A stretch of 64,000 nt of DNA from Photobacterium carnosum (GCF_002849605.1 NZ_NPIB01000011.1:1-64000); one strand, 5' to 3'; positions 46,547 to 55,837 are shown, counted from the stretch's first letter. Notes: generated by a model not told the origin, from the letters alone. Numbers and translations are program-made.

Positions 46547-47157
46547 CGTGTTACTGCTCCACCTTTGGCTGACGCTGAACTATCTGCCGCACATTCACGT
46601 TTAATATCACGTGCTTTAGCAATATTAACCTCATCGATTAACACAATTGCTTGAGTTGGACATACTTCAGCACAAGCGGGTCCTTGTTCACGGAAACCAC
46701 ACAAATCACATTTAACAGCAATGCTTTTTACTCCCGGTTCCCAAGCAAGAATATCTTGACCAAATGTGCTTGGAATCGAAGTTGAAGGGTTACTTGAACG
46801 AATAGTTGAAGGGATATAAGTATCGTAACTATTTGCCATTGCAATAGGTCGGCTACCATCAAAAGCGATTGCACCAAAAGGACAAGCAACAGCGCATAAA
46901 GTACAACCTACGCATAATGTTTCGTTAAGCATGACGCGATCTTGTTGCTTGGTGATCGCTTGTACTGGACATACAGTGGCACAAGGTGCATCTTCACAAT
47001 GACGACACATCACAGGCGCGGTGGCATTATCTAATTTAACCACGGTTAGGCGGGGATGGCTTTGCAGTCCTTGTTGTTTATGTACTGTCGAACATGCTGC
47101 CATGCAGGTGCCGCAACCAATACACTTCTCAGGATCTGCAATTACAAAGCTTTTCAT
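46543..47157 (-). CDS. hycB: Formate hydrogenlyase ferredoxin subunit (HycB/HyfA type)
   Basis: A 204-residue polyferredoxin with four clusters: CIGCGTCMAACS, CEDAPCATVCP, CVGCTLCAVACP and CDLCGFREQGPACAEVCP. KCIGCGTCMAACSTVHKQQG and LQSHPRLTVV resemble HyfA at least as closely as HycB, so the name is by position. It accepts electrons from FdhF. First gene of the hyc operon; ribosome site AGGTAG precedes the ATG. Confidence 0.93.
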   Translation of the reverse strand: MKSFVIADPEKCIGCGTCMAACSTVHKQQGLQSHPRLTVVKLDNATAPVMCRHCEDAPCATVCPVQAITKQQDRVMLNETLCVGCTLCAVACPFGAIAFDGSRPIAMANSYDTYIPSTIRSSNPSTSIPSTFGQDILAWEPGVKSIAVKCDLCGFREQGPACAEVCPTQAIVLIDEVNIAKARDIKRECAADSSASAKGGAVTR

Positions 47158-47191
47158 TGTCTACCTAGTCAATCGCAAAAAAACCTATTAA

Positions 47192-47207
47192 AGCAAGAAA
47201 TGTGCCA
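47192..47207 (-). promoter_or_regulatory. Sigma-54 promoter of the hyc operon
   Basis: On the minus strand TGGCACATTTCTTGCT, an almost ideal -24/-12 promoter with GG and GC 12 nt apart. The hycB start is 35 bp downstream. Confidence 0.9.
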
Positions 47208-47319
47208 TACAAGCATATTAAATATAATATGATTTATATCAAAAACTTAAAAAAACATAATAGTAAAAAAATACTTTCCGAGATGACAATATATTGATTG
47301 TGGTGCCGTCGGCGATAGC

Positions 47320-47363
47320 TTCGACACGGGCACGTCGACATACTTCGACAGTCAAGTGTCGAA
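47320..47363 (-). promoter_or_regulatory. Putative FhlA upstream activating sites of hyc
   Basis: Two copies of TCGAC-N8-GTCGA, at 47321-47338 and 47345-47362, centres 24 bp apart. The second is TCGACA-gtcaag-TGTCGA, a perfect inverted repeat. They lie about 115-155 bp upstream of the sigma-54 promoter. Confidence 0.65.
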
Positions 47364-47407
47364 CCATCATCTTGAAGAGCGATGTTTATATTAGAAAAAG
47401 TGCCATA

Positions 47408-47449
47408 CAAAAAAGCCCTCTACCTATATTTCACATAAGTAAAGGGCCG
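47408..47449 (-). terminator. Terminator of the sel operon
   Basis: On the minus strand GCCCTTTAC and GTAGAGGGC pair (one G-U) around a 15-nt loop, followed by TTTTTT. It lies 75 bp after the selB stop and insulates hyc from sel. Confidence 0.8.
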
Positions 47450-47522
47450 TTATTACTACTCTAAATAGGATGCTGCATGGTGTTAACAACGTTGCTTATT
47501 CGCCTACATCTACCGTTATCGG

Positions 47523-49364
47523 TTAATCCCATGCTTTTAAAATAATGCGTTCATCATCATCACGTTTAACCCAACCATCTTTTTCCATGCGGTTCGCTAG
47601 CGGAATAGAATATTTACGACTGAGATCGGTACGATCTTTAATATCAGTCATGGTAATACGATCATGGGGTTGATGATCTGCAATCACTGCTTTCACAAGA
47701 TCTAAATACACCCCCATATCAAAATAGATATTCTCATCAAGAGCGGTAATGTATTTTTGATGACTTAATTGGCGTAACCACTTTTTACCACCTACAATTT
47801 TGACTTTATTTAGCTCAAGCCCTGCTTTGCCAAACTGACGAATTTGATACAATATATCAAGCGCATCTTGAGGTAGATCATCTTCATTATCACCTTGCCC
47901 AACACACCATTTACCATAACTTAAATGCACTTTCTGTTGCTGTTTTAAACGCTGCATGATCAGTTCAATTACAGCATCATTGATCCGTAATCGACTACAT
48001 AATTCAGCTGATGCCATAGAAATACCAGCACCTAATAATGTTTCAAGCTGTTGCGATATATCTGCTATCCATTGGTTATCAAAACAAAATGGTGCAATGA
48101 ATGTTTGTTGTTCCGTTGGTTTAAAATCAGCCTCATAACATTCAAAATAACCTTGTAGCACTAATAACATCTGTCTTTGCGATTCAGGCTGTAAGTGTTG
48201 TGGTAAATTATTGAGTACATCGTATAAGCGGCGTTTTTGATAGCCAAAAATATAATCACTCCACACCACTTCTGCACCATGTTGTAAACCACTGCCGCCT
48301 TTTTGGATCATCGCCAATCGTTGTCCAAATAATAATGGCATTGGCTTTTCAAATACTAATCGTGCAAGCTCAGTGTTGGGAATGTAGCTCAAACGCGCCG
48401 TGCCATGCCACGTTCCCATCGCCACTTCGACTTGGCGTTGTTTTTTAACTTTTAACTTAACTGCGGTTTTCGTTAATCGCACAATACATTGATCACGCAA
48501 AGTAATCTGTTGATTAACACCTGTGATAAAATGACCTCTACCAATATCTTTACGACCTACACCTTTAACATTCACCGCGACACGGCATGTTGCAGATACC
48601 GTAGTTAATTGCTGATGATAAGCTTGAATAGATCGTACTGTCCCGACAAGGTTTGATGGATGACAACGTACTTTATCGCCAATCGCTAATTGCCCTTGTG
48701 CAAGTGTGCCCGTTAGCACCGTACCAATTCCGTTAACAACAAACACCCGATCAATATACATAAGAGGATCAGTCGCGGGCTCAACCACGGTATTATCATC
48801 GCTGTTTACTGGAGCAATGATTTTATGGCGCGCAATATTAACTTGTACGGTATCAATTAAAAGCTGACGTAATGCTTCAATGTTATCTTTTTTCAATGCA
48901 GATACAGTCACGATTTCAGGTAACAACCCGCTACGTTCCATAACCTGTTCTAACACTTGATCTTCTATTTCAGCTAGTTGATCAGCATTGACTTTATCGC
49001 GTTTATTAATACAAACAACGATATCTTCAATTCCCATCGCATGCGCAACATCAAGGTGTGACGTGGTCATGGGCATCCAACCTTCATCGGCCGCCACCAC
49101 TAATAACAACACATTTAAATGCCACACACCTGCGACCATATTACGCAAATAACGTTCATGCCCCGGCACATCAACCACGCCAATAGTATTGCCATTATCA
49201 TCTTGAAAATGGGCAAAACCTAAATCTTGAGTCATACCTAATTGCTGCTCATGAGGACGCGCGGTGAGCATACCCGTTAACGCTTCAATTAATGCAGTTT
49301 TACCATGGTCAACATGTCCAGCAAGGCCAACCACTGCTTGATATTGTGTGGGTATTGCCGCCAT
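47523..49364 (-). CDS. selB: Selenocysteine-specific elongation factor
   Basis: A 613-residue SelB. The N-terminal GTPase is GLAGHVDHGKTALIEALTG (P-loop), DVPGHERYLRNMVAG (G3) and CINKRDKV (G4). EF-Tu-like domains II/III follow (about 200-350), and C-terminal winged-helix repeats (about 370-613) bind the SECIS hairpin. It carries Sec-tRNA to the UGA of fdhF. The start overlaps the selA stop. Confidence 0.95.
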   Translation of the reverse strand: MAAIPTQYQAVVGLAGHVDHGKTALIEALTGMLTARPHEQQLGMTQDLGFAHFQDDNGNTIGVVDVPGHERYLRNMVAGVWHLNVLLLVVAADEGWMPMTTSHLDVAHAMGIEDIVVCINKRDKVNADQLAEIEDQVLEQVMERSGLLPEIVTVSALKKDNIEALRQLLIDTVQVNIARHKIIAPVNSDDNTVVEPATDPLMYIDRVFVVNGIGTVLTGTLAQGQLAIGDKVRCHPSNLVGTVRSIQAYHQQLTTVSATCRVAVNVKGVGRKDIGRGHFITGVNQQITLRDQCIVRLTKTAVKLKVKKQRQVEVAMGTWHGTARLSYIPNTELARLVFEKPMPLLFGQRLAMIQKGGSGLQHGAEVVWSDYIFGYQKRRLYDVLNNLPQHLQPESQRQMLLVLQGYFECYEADFKPTEQQTFIAPFCFDNQWIADISQQLETLLGAGISMASAELCSRLRINDAVIELIMQRLKQQQKVHLSYGKWCVGQGDNEDDLPQDALDILYQIRQFGKAGLELNKVKIVGGKKWLRQLSHQKYITALDENIYFDMGVYLDLVKAVIADHQPHDRITMTDIKDRTDLSRKYSIPLANRMEKDGWVKRDDDERIILKAWD

Positions 49365-50812
49365 TATTTAGCCTCACCATGGGTATAAGATTGAATATAA
49401 TCGTCAAGTTGGGCAATAAAGACAGTATGATCGCTATCTAATAAGGTCGCGACATTTAATAGCAACTGATTACTATTAACATAACCAATAATGGGGGTTG
49501 GCAAATCACGTAGCGCATCTAAATGTGCTTGTGCTTTACCCGGCAAGGTCAGTTTTAGACCATAACAAGGATAGGTTTCACTAGGGATCGCGCCACCACC
49601 CACTTGCATTACAAGGGGCACTGCTTGAGCATAAGACTTCCAGCGCTGAGACCACTGTTGCGCTAGCGATTGACTAACCTTGGCGCGATCTAATGCCTGT
49701 TGCGCGACACCAAAACCAGCAGGATCTCGATTTAGTTTCTGAATTAATAATTGCTCAAGCATTGATAAAACAATTCTCCCCGGACGGAAAGTTCGCATCA
49801 TCGGGTTTTTGGCTAATTGTTGGCACAATTTTGAACACCCAGCAATAATACCCGCTTGCGGTCCACCAATGATTTTATCACCCGAAAAACACACTAAATC
49901 AACACCCATTTGTAAATAGCGCGGTAATGACACTTCACTTTGAGCGTATTGTTCAGACGATAAACCAGAGCCTTGATCGATCACCAATGAAACATGTTCA
50001 GGTAAACGTTCAGCTACATCCTGAATATCAGGTGATTCAGTGAACCCCTGCATAGAAAAATTAGACTGATGCACCATTAAGACCATCGCAGTATTTTCAG
50101 TGATCGCATTAATATAGTCATCACTGGTGGTGATATTGGTTGTTCCCACTTCAACAAGTTTGCACCCAGAAAGGGCTAAAATATCAGGAATTCGAAAACC
50201 ACCACCAATTTGTACTTGCTCACCGCGAGACACAATAACTTCTTTACCCGCCGCTAACGCATGTAACACTAAATACACTGACGCTGCATTATTGTTCACG
50301 ACCACACAATCTTCAGCGCCAATCCAGCTCTGAATCAAGGTCGGTAATAAACCATTACGATCACCGCGTTTGCCATCACTTAATTTTAATTCAAGGTTGT
50401 TATAGCCAACGTTAACGGCTTTAACACTGTCCCAAATTTGCTCATCAATGGGTGAACGACCAAGATTAGTGTGTACAGCAATACCCGTTGCATTGATTAC
50501 TCGTTGTTGGCGACGACGATATAACTGACGACAACTATCAAGCACTAATGCCATGATATCGAGATCATTAACACCTTGGGTTTTAAAATCCGGATGCTGA
50601 CGAATCGACGCAAAAAGTTGACGCAGTGTATTTGTCACAACAGGTCGACTTAATAAGCGCACATAATCGGCTAAATCTGAATGTTGAAGGAGTTGTTCAA
50701 TTTGAGGTAAACGATAATTAACGGTTGAAGCGAGTGATGAAGAAGGTAATGCTGGCGATGTTATTGTCGTCACGGTAAGTTCCTTGGCTGAATTGCAGAC
50801 AACAGCACTCAT
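49364..50812 (-). CDS. selA: L-seryl-tRNA(Sec) selenium transferase
   Basis: A 482-residue PLP enzyme. INATGIAVHTNLGRSP is the family hallmark near residue 92, and CFSGDKIIGGPQAG holds the PLP lysine (about 310). It converts seryl-tRNA(Sec) to selenocysteyl-tRNA using selenophosphate, made by SelD (not in the window). Strong ribosome site (AGGTTAGGGT) and 62 bp from tRNA-Sec. Confidence 0.95.
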   Translation of the reverse strand: MSAVVCNSAKELTVTTITSPALPSSSLASTVNYRLPQIEQLLQHSDLADYVRLLSRPVVTNTLRQLFASIRQHPDFKTQGVNDLDIMALVLDSCRQLYRRRQQRVINATGIAVHTNLGRSPIDEQIWDSVKAVNVGYNNLELKLSDGKRGDRNGLLPTLIQSWIGAEDCVVVNNNAASVYLVLHALAAGKEVIVSRGEQVQIGGGFRIPDILALSGCKLVEVGTTNITTSDDYINAITENTAMVLMVHQSNFSMQGFTESPDIQDVAERLPEHVSLVIDQGSGLSSEQYAQSEVSLPRYLQMGVDLVCFSGDKIIGGPQAGIIAGCSKLCQQLAKNPMMRTFRPGRIVLSMLEQLLIQKLNRDPAGFGVAQQALDRAKVSQSLAQQWSQRWKSYAQAVPLVMQVGGGAIPSETYPCYGLKLTLPGKAQAHLDALRDLPTPIIGYVNSNQLLLNVATLLDSDHTVFIAQLDDYIQSYTHGEAK

Positions 50813-50873
50813 ACCCTAACCTTAAACAGGAAAAGTAATGAGTGACAGAGGAACCATTTAAACGCGCGAAAAA

Positions 50874-50965
50874 TGGCGGAAGAGGCAGGAATTGAACCTA
50901 CCAAAGCTTATACAGCTCACATCGGTTTTGAAGACCGAGAAGGCCACCAGACCTCATCTCATTCC
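50874..50965 (-). tRNA. selC: tRNA-Sec (anticodon TCA)
   Basis: 92 nt on the minus strand. It has a 6-bp D-stem GAGGTC/GGCCTT with tetraloop TGGT, anticodon stem TCGGT/ACCGA with loop CTTCAAA, a long variable arm (GAGCT/AGCTT), T-arm GTAGG-TTCAATT-CCTGC, and discriminator G with CCA. The 5' acceptor strand GGAATGAG faces CTCTTCC, so U5 is unpaired: seven pairs instead of the usual eight. Placed directly upstream of selA. Confidence 0.92.
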
Positions 50966-51112
50966 GAGATTCTTGTGCATCATAATGTAACTATCATCGT
51001 CGTTATTTGATTTACATCAATTTGTAGTACAAATACCGATATACCAATAAGGAATTTACCACGATGTGTATTATTTCATCATACAAAAGTTAAATTTCGT
51101 TATTATTAGCGT

Positions 51113-51139
51113 AAAAAAGCCCTACATTACTGTAAGGCT
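51113..51139 (-). terminator. Terminator of the DUF4136-like lipoprotein gene
   Basis: On the minus strand AGCCTTACAG-taa-TGTAGGGCT followed by TTTTTT, 30 bp after the stop. Confidence 0.75.
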
Positions 51140-51170
51140 CAAACAATAAAATACATTGATAATAATAGCG

Positions 51171-51773
51171 TTATCTTACAACACCATTATCTTGCATATT
51201 TCCAATTAAAATATGTGTCAATTCAGCAATAATCTCATTCATATTATTAGGATCAATCGACTCTGATGATGTTGACCAAATTGGTTTATGACTTTGAGTA
51301 TCAAATAATGTAAATTCAACATTAACAAACTCGTACGATACGGTATAGCTATCATCATAAATATAGCTATAAGAACTATTATAGTAATTATGAAAAGACA
51401 TACTGCCGCCATAACCATAGCTATTATTATTACCTGGATAACGAATGTTTTTATCTTCGATATTAACTAACTTAGCAACAAATACTGTTTGGGTACTATT
51501 TTTCTTAATATAACTCGATAAATCTGCTTTTGATGGTAATTTATCTGGATATATTTGAGAGCTTGAAATTGCATTAACCCCCTTCTTTTGTAATTCTTTT
51601 ACCATATCATCTTCAAATATTCGTCTAACTCGTAAGTTATCTGACATTGCAACAACTAATGAGCTTGTAATCGGAAAATTTGAATATGTTCTATCAACCC
51701 AAGATGATGTTAAATTGCTAGAAGCACACGATGTTAACAACATTGTTAATATAAAAATAAATATTGCACGCAT
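51171..51773 (-). CDS. DUF4136-like lipoprotein
   Basis: A 200-residue lipoprotein with lipobox LLTSCASS (Cys16). The mature part opens TSSWVDRTYSNFPITSSLVVAMSDNLRVRRIFEDDMVKELQKKG, the typical beginning of DUF4136/YajG-like proteins. It ends in a short Ser-rich region before DTQSHKPIWSTSSE. The longer frame starting at 51938 would overlap the divergent gene and lacks a signal, so I chose the ATG at 51773. Probably outer-membrane anchored; role unknown. Confidence 0.8.
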   Translation of the reverse strand: MRAIFIFILTMLLTSCASSNLTSSWVDRTYSNFPITSSLVVAMSDNLRVRRIFEDDMVKELQKKGVNAISSSQIYPDKLPSKADLSSYIKKNSTQTVFVAKLVNIEDKNIRYPGNNNSYGYGGSMSFHNYYNSSYSYIYDDSYTVSYEFVNVEFTLFDTQSHKPIWSTSSESIDPNNMNEIIAELTHILIGNMQDNGVVR

Positions 51774-51835
51774 AATACATCCCTTTAAGTTATGTTCTAA
51801 AATTAACAATAGTACAGGGATAGGAGAAAGCAATA

Positions 51836-52957
51836 ATGAAAAAAATGATCGTATCAACTTTAATAATACTTTGTGGATGTGCGACAGAAAATAATGAATC
51901 GAATCGATTAAATGAGCCTGAATTAAATAAACTGACATCTATTTCAAAAAATAAAGCACTACAAACACTCTCACCATTATCTCAATCAATATTAAATATT
52001 GAAAATGCAGAAACATCTAACCAAGAAAAGAATAATGAAATAAAAAAAATAGAATTCATGGCTGAAGATGACCCTGATGCCATGATTTATTTAGCCGCCT
52101 TATATGAAGAAGGAGAACTCGTCACAAAATCAGAAACTAAAGCGCGTTCACTCTATAAGAAAGCTGCAAATAAAGATCATCTTCTTGCTCGTTATTACTA
52201 CGCTTTAATGCTTATTGATGGAAGAGGTGGCAATACTAACTATACAGAAGCCGAGTCACACTTACTCATTAATGTTAAGAATCAGCACGATCCATCATCT
52301 TACTCATTAGGCTATTTATATTTTATACAAGAAAAATATCAGAATGTGATTAATACTTTAAGTAAAAATGATAATACCAATAATGAATATTCAAATTATT
52401 TATTGGCTATTTCATATCTAGAATTAAACAAAAACACCCCACAAGCTATTCGTTTATTACAACAATCAGCTCAAAAAAATCATCCGTATTCTCATCTCGT
52501 TTTAGGTGATATCTATCGTCGAGGACTCTATGATATCGAAGTTGATAAAGAAAAAAGCTTTAAACATCTCAACATTGCAGCTAAAGACAATAATCCAAAA
52601 GCTTTATTTGATTTAGCAACATTGAGTATGGAAAATTTAGAATTAATTGAAAATGATCTGAACATTGCGATTAGCCAATTAAAATCAGCTGATAAAAATG
52701 GATATCCAGCCGCAAGTTTTGAATTGGCAAAATTATACGATAAAGGTAGCCTTATTGAGCAAGATTTTAATAAAGCTATTTATTGGTATAAACGTTCAGC
52801 CTCACAAGGGAATAATAGAGCAATGTATAATTTAGCCAGTATTTACATTAATGGAGATGGCGTCGATGTTTCTATCGAGAAAGCTGAATACTGGTTAATA
52901 AAATCAGCAAAGAATGGTAACAATCGAGCTAAAGAACTTCTTAAAGAAAATAAATGA
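51836..52957 (+). CDS. Sel1-repeat lipoprotein
   Basis: A 373-residue lipoprotein (lipobox LCGCAT, Cys15). The body is a string of Sel1/TPR-like repeats from about 75 to 365: DPDAMIYLAALYEEGELV, HLLARYYYALMLIDGRGG, PYSHLVLGDIYRRGLYD, PAASFELAKLYDKGSLI and NRAMYNLASIYINGDGV. Such solenoids bind other proteins. Divergent from the DUF4136-like gene with 62 bp between, so both may share regulation. Confidence 0.87.
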   Translation: MKKMIVSTLIILCGCATENNESNRLNEPELNKLTSISKNKALQTLSPLSQSILNIENAETSNQEKNNEIKKIEFMAEDDPDAMIYLAALYEEGELVTKSETKARSLYKKAANKDHLLARYYYALMLIDGRGGNTNYTEAESHLLINVKNQHDPSSYSLGYLYFIQEKYQNVINTLSKNDNTNNEYSNYLLAISYLELNKNTPQAIRLLQQSAQKNHPYSHLVLGDIYRRGLYDIEVDKEKSFKHLNIAAKDNNPKALFDLATLSMENLELIENDLNIAISQLKSADKNGYPAASFELAKLYDKGSLIEQDFNKAIYWYKRSASQGNNRAMYNLASIYINGDGVDVSIEKAEYWLIKSAKNGNNRAKELLKENK

Positions 52958-52978
52958 TTTCTTTAAATTATTTACAAT

Positions 52979-53010
52979 TAAAAAGCCCAATAATATATAT
53001 TGGGCTTTTT
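52979..53010 (+). terminator. Terminator of the Sel1 gene
   Basis: AAAAAGCCCAATA-atata-TATTGGGCTTTTT, flanked by A and T runs, 25 bp after the stop. Confidence 0.85.
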
Positions 53011-53019
53011 CTTATTCAT

Positions 53020-53052
53020 AAAAAAAACTTGCTTGATATAACATCAAGCAAG
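53020..53052 (-). terminator. Terminator of the surface-protein operon
   Basis: On the minus strand CTTGCTTGAT-gttat-ATCAAGCAAG is a perfect 10-bp stem followed by TTTTTTTT, 25 bp after the stop at 53078. Confidence 0.88.
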
Positions 53053-53077
53053 CATTGCCGCTACAAGTAAACGATAA

Positions 53078-55837
53078 CTAGTTATCAATACGAATACCGA
53101 AAATCAATTCCTCTGATTCACCAGGTGCGACACTTCCAATCGTTCCTATAATTGCCCCTGTAGAACCATTAGTAATCGTATTTATTGTCCCTTCAGATAT
53201 GTTGGGTAACGTTCCTATAACATTAAATGTTGTATAGGCAGGTGTGGCATCAGTTAAGGTCACATTACGAGCTTCTTCAATTGCAATATTTTCTGTTGTT
53301 AATCGATACATAATGCACTGTCCAGGTGCTATAGCGAAGTTTGTAGTAACATAAACATTAGTATCTGATAGCCCATCACAATTTAAATCAGGTGTCTGTT
53401 CTTTAGTTACCTTCATATTCGTATTAGCAACGGTTGTTGTATCAATCACTTGTAATGTTCCACAGCTAACAATAGTTTCAACGGTTGTAATGTTATCCGT
53501 TCCCTGTGGGGTATTCGCTGGTACAAGAACCTTTATAAATAAAACTTTCTGCGCACCACCAGCAAGAGAAGCCACTGACGTTATCGCATTATCAGCCCCT
53601 GTCAGTACATTATCATTATCAGTATCTTCATAAATAACAGTAGAAAAACCAGCATTTGAATTAGCAACAGTAAGCACTATATTTAAGAACTCATCATTAC
53701 TGAGATTATTTAATATATGTTTATAAACAATGCTCCCTCCTGCAAAAGTCACCCCATTTGAATTAGGAGGACCAAAGGCGAGACATTGATTACTATTATC
53801 AACCATAACCGCATCATGTTTAATATCTTCTGCGTTTGTCGTTGGAGAAAACACTTTAAAATAAATATCTTGAGTGGCAGATTCTGCATCTACGGGAACC
53901 GTTACATCCGCATAAACAACGACCGCATTATCAGGACCTAATACTGGAATATTGGTAATGACTTCATTCTCAGCATTTTTAAACACGACAGTCCAATCAG
54001 CAGGCATGGTATTGACCGCAAAATTTGAGCCACTGTATTGCAACTCATAGCTTTCAGCTGCGCCTGACTTATTAGTGACATATAACGTAAACCGAGTTGT
54101 TGCACCAGGTTGTGCGGTATTAGTTGTCACTGCCGCCGCTTCAGGACCCGCACCATAACCACAATCATCTTCAACAGCATCACAGTTATCTTCAACGGTT
54201 AACCCTGTTTCTGCTCTCAGATTATTAGTTAAATCAACCGTACTCGCGACGATTTCACCCAACCGATCAATAACAGTATTTGTTTTTGAGGTATCGTTTG
54301 ACGATCTTGCACGTTTAACCGTTTGGTATGGACCACCAATGGCAGAAGCAGGAAGTGTTGCAATCAGTATAACTTTATATCCACACACACCATTACTATC
54401 AGTCACTAAATATGATGGGCATGTTTCGCCAACAGCAGGAATAATACCCGTATCAGGATTACTGTCATTATCCGTATCAATTAATGGGGTTACACCATCA
54501 CTTTTATACAAGAAAAAACTGGTGCCACTCGGAAATGTTGACGATTCAATCGTAATATTAAAAATATCTTCGTCATTACCCGTATTCCAAATATAATTGG
54601 TAAAACTGACTCGCGCACCTTGCGAAGCGGATGCTATCTCAACAATCTCATTATTTGTGTCATCAAGTGCATCACAATTATTATCAGTACCAACGTCACA
54701 ACCACCATTGTTAGCAATAACCGCATAATTAGACGTAATTAAAAATGGTACTCTATTAGTGTTTGTTGAAACTAACTCACCAGTATCAACGGTACCGTTA
54801 TTATCTTCATCAAAACCATAAATACCTTGGTTATACAATGTTGTTGCAGAAAGGCCTGAATCTATATTCACTTCAAATGTTATCGTTGCAGATTCGTCAG
54901 CCGCTAAACCATCCATAACAAACTGAATTTCATCATTATTGGGACAAGAAGCATTAGGTGCAATACAGGTTGTAAAGGCTAAATCTTGATCACCTGAAGT
55001 TTCATTCCCTCCAATAGTTGTACCTGAAGCCGTTATTATTGTACCCGATAAGCTCCAAGATACTGCACCATTAAATCGCATACCTTCAGGTAGAACATCA
55101 TTTAAAATAACACCGTTAGTTTGTAATGGATCCATATCGGTGAGACCCACATTGGCATACGTAAATGTTACTGTATGCGGCCCACTTGGTGATGCACCGA
55201 TATTGGCACTTAATGCTTTTGATATTTCAACAATCGGTAAATTCGTTGCGGTTACAGTATCAGTATTTGTCTGTATTCCCACACTGCCATTTGCAACAGA
55301 AGTACCATTAACAGCAACCGCTTGGCTGGTTGCAGTCACCATTAGCGCATCCGATACATTAATTGTCGCAGCAGCATCAATATCCGCCACAATAACAAAT
55401 TCAAAACTTTCACCTGGCGCTAATGGACCTATCACTGATCCTGAAGAAATTGGTGATGAGCCAGCATCAGCAACACCATCATTATTTTCATCTGGATAAA
55501 TAGTTGCAGCACTAATAACAGAGGCAGGTAAAACAACATCAAGAGCGAAAGAGTCTGTACTATTACCCGTATTAGTAAGTACATGATTGAACGTCACTGT
55601 TCGACCAGGGGCACCTAACTTAGATTGATCGTTAATTAAAGTAAGTGCCGCTACTGGCTGAACAAGGGTCTCTACTAAATTAGATGTTGTGCTACGTAAA
55701 ATATTGGCACTATCCCGATACGTTGCACCCGCTTGATTTTTAATCACTGTACCAGATTCAGTTAAAGCCATGACAGCAAAGCTGGTACTAGCAATAACGG
55801 TTATACCTATTTTGACGATTCCCTTGAAGACATTCAT
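53078..55837 (-). CDS. DUF11-type secreted surface protein, 919 residues
   Basis: An exported protein (signal about 1-26; FAVMALTESGTVIKNQAGAT) made of repeated DUF11-type beta-sandwich modules: TFNHVLTNTGNSTDSFALDV, VTFTYANVGLTDMDP and FTLYVTNKSGAAESYELQY. Several Ca-binding-like loops occur (DENNDGVADAG, DEDNNGTVDTG, DTDNDSNPDTG). The C-terminal module has DLNCDGLSDTN and APGQCIMYRLTTEN, resembling the end of the neighbour at 63130. No anchor motif is visible, so it is likely held or exported with help from the barrel protein upstream. Starts 17 bp after the OmpA-like gene. Confidence 0.75.
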   Translation of the reverse strand: MNVFKGIVKIGITVIASTSFAVMALTESGTVIKNQAGATYRDSANILRSTTSNLVETLVQPVAALTLINDQSKLGAPGRTVTFNHVLTNTGNSTDSFALDVVLPASVISAATIYPDENNDGVADAGSSPISSGSVIGPLAPGESFEFVIVADIDAAATINVSDALMVTATSQAVAVNGTSVANGSVGIQTNTDTVTATNLPIVEISKALSANIGASPSGPHTVTFTYANVGLTDMDPLQTNGVILNDVLPEGMRFNGAVSWSLSGTIITASGTTIGGNETSGDQDLAFTTCIAPNASCPNNDEIQFVMDGLAADESATITFEVNIDSGLSATTLYNQGIYGFDEDNNGTVDTGELVSTNTNRVPFLITSNYAVIANNGGCDVGTDNNCDALDDTNNEIVEIASASQGARVSFTNYIWNTGNDEDIFNITIESSTFPSGTSFFLYKSDGVTPLIDTDNDSNPDTGIIPAVGETCPSYLVTDSNGVCGYKVILIATLPASAIGGPYQTVKRARSSNDTSKTNTVIDRLGEIVASTVDLTNNLRAETGLTVEDNCDAVEDDCGYGAGPEAAAVTTNTAQPGATTRFTLYVTNKSGAAESYELQYSGSNFAVNTMPADWTVVFKNAENEVITNIPVLGPDNAVVVYADVTVPVDAESATQDIYFKVFSPTTNAEDIKHDAVMVDNSNQCLAFGPPNSNGVTFAGGSIVYKHILNNLSNDEFLNIVLTVANSNAGFSTVIYEDTDNDNVLTGADNAITSVASLAGGAQKVLFIKVLVPANTPQGTDNITTVETIVSCGTLQVIDTTTVANTNMKVTKEQTPDLNCDGLSDTNVYVTTNFAIAPGQCIMYRLTTENIAIEEARNVTLTDATPAYTTFNVIGTLPNISEGTINTITNGSTGAIIGTIGSVAPGESEELIFGIRIDN

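Noticed and set aside
47396..47408. Second sigma-54 promoter (GTATGGCAC on the minus strand)
   Set aside because: Only the -24 half matches; the -12 GC is missing at the required distance. It overlaps the sel terminator.
51774..51938. N-terminal extension of the DUF4136-like protein
   Set aside because: It would bury the lipoprotein signal and overlap the start of the divergent Sel1 gene.
54339..55499. Plus-strand ORFs opposite the DUF11 gene
   Set aside because: Threonine/valine-rich shadows of a repetitive beta-protein gene.
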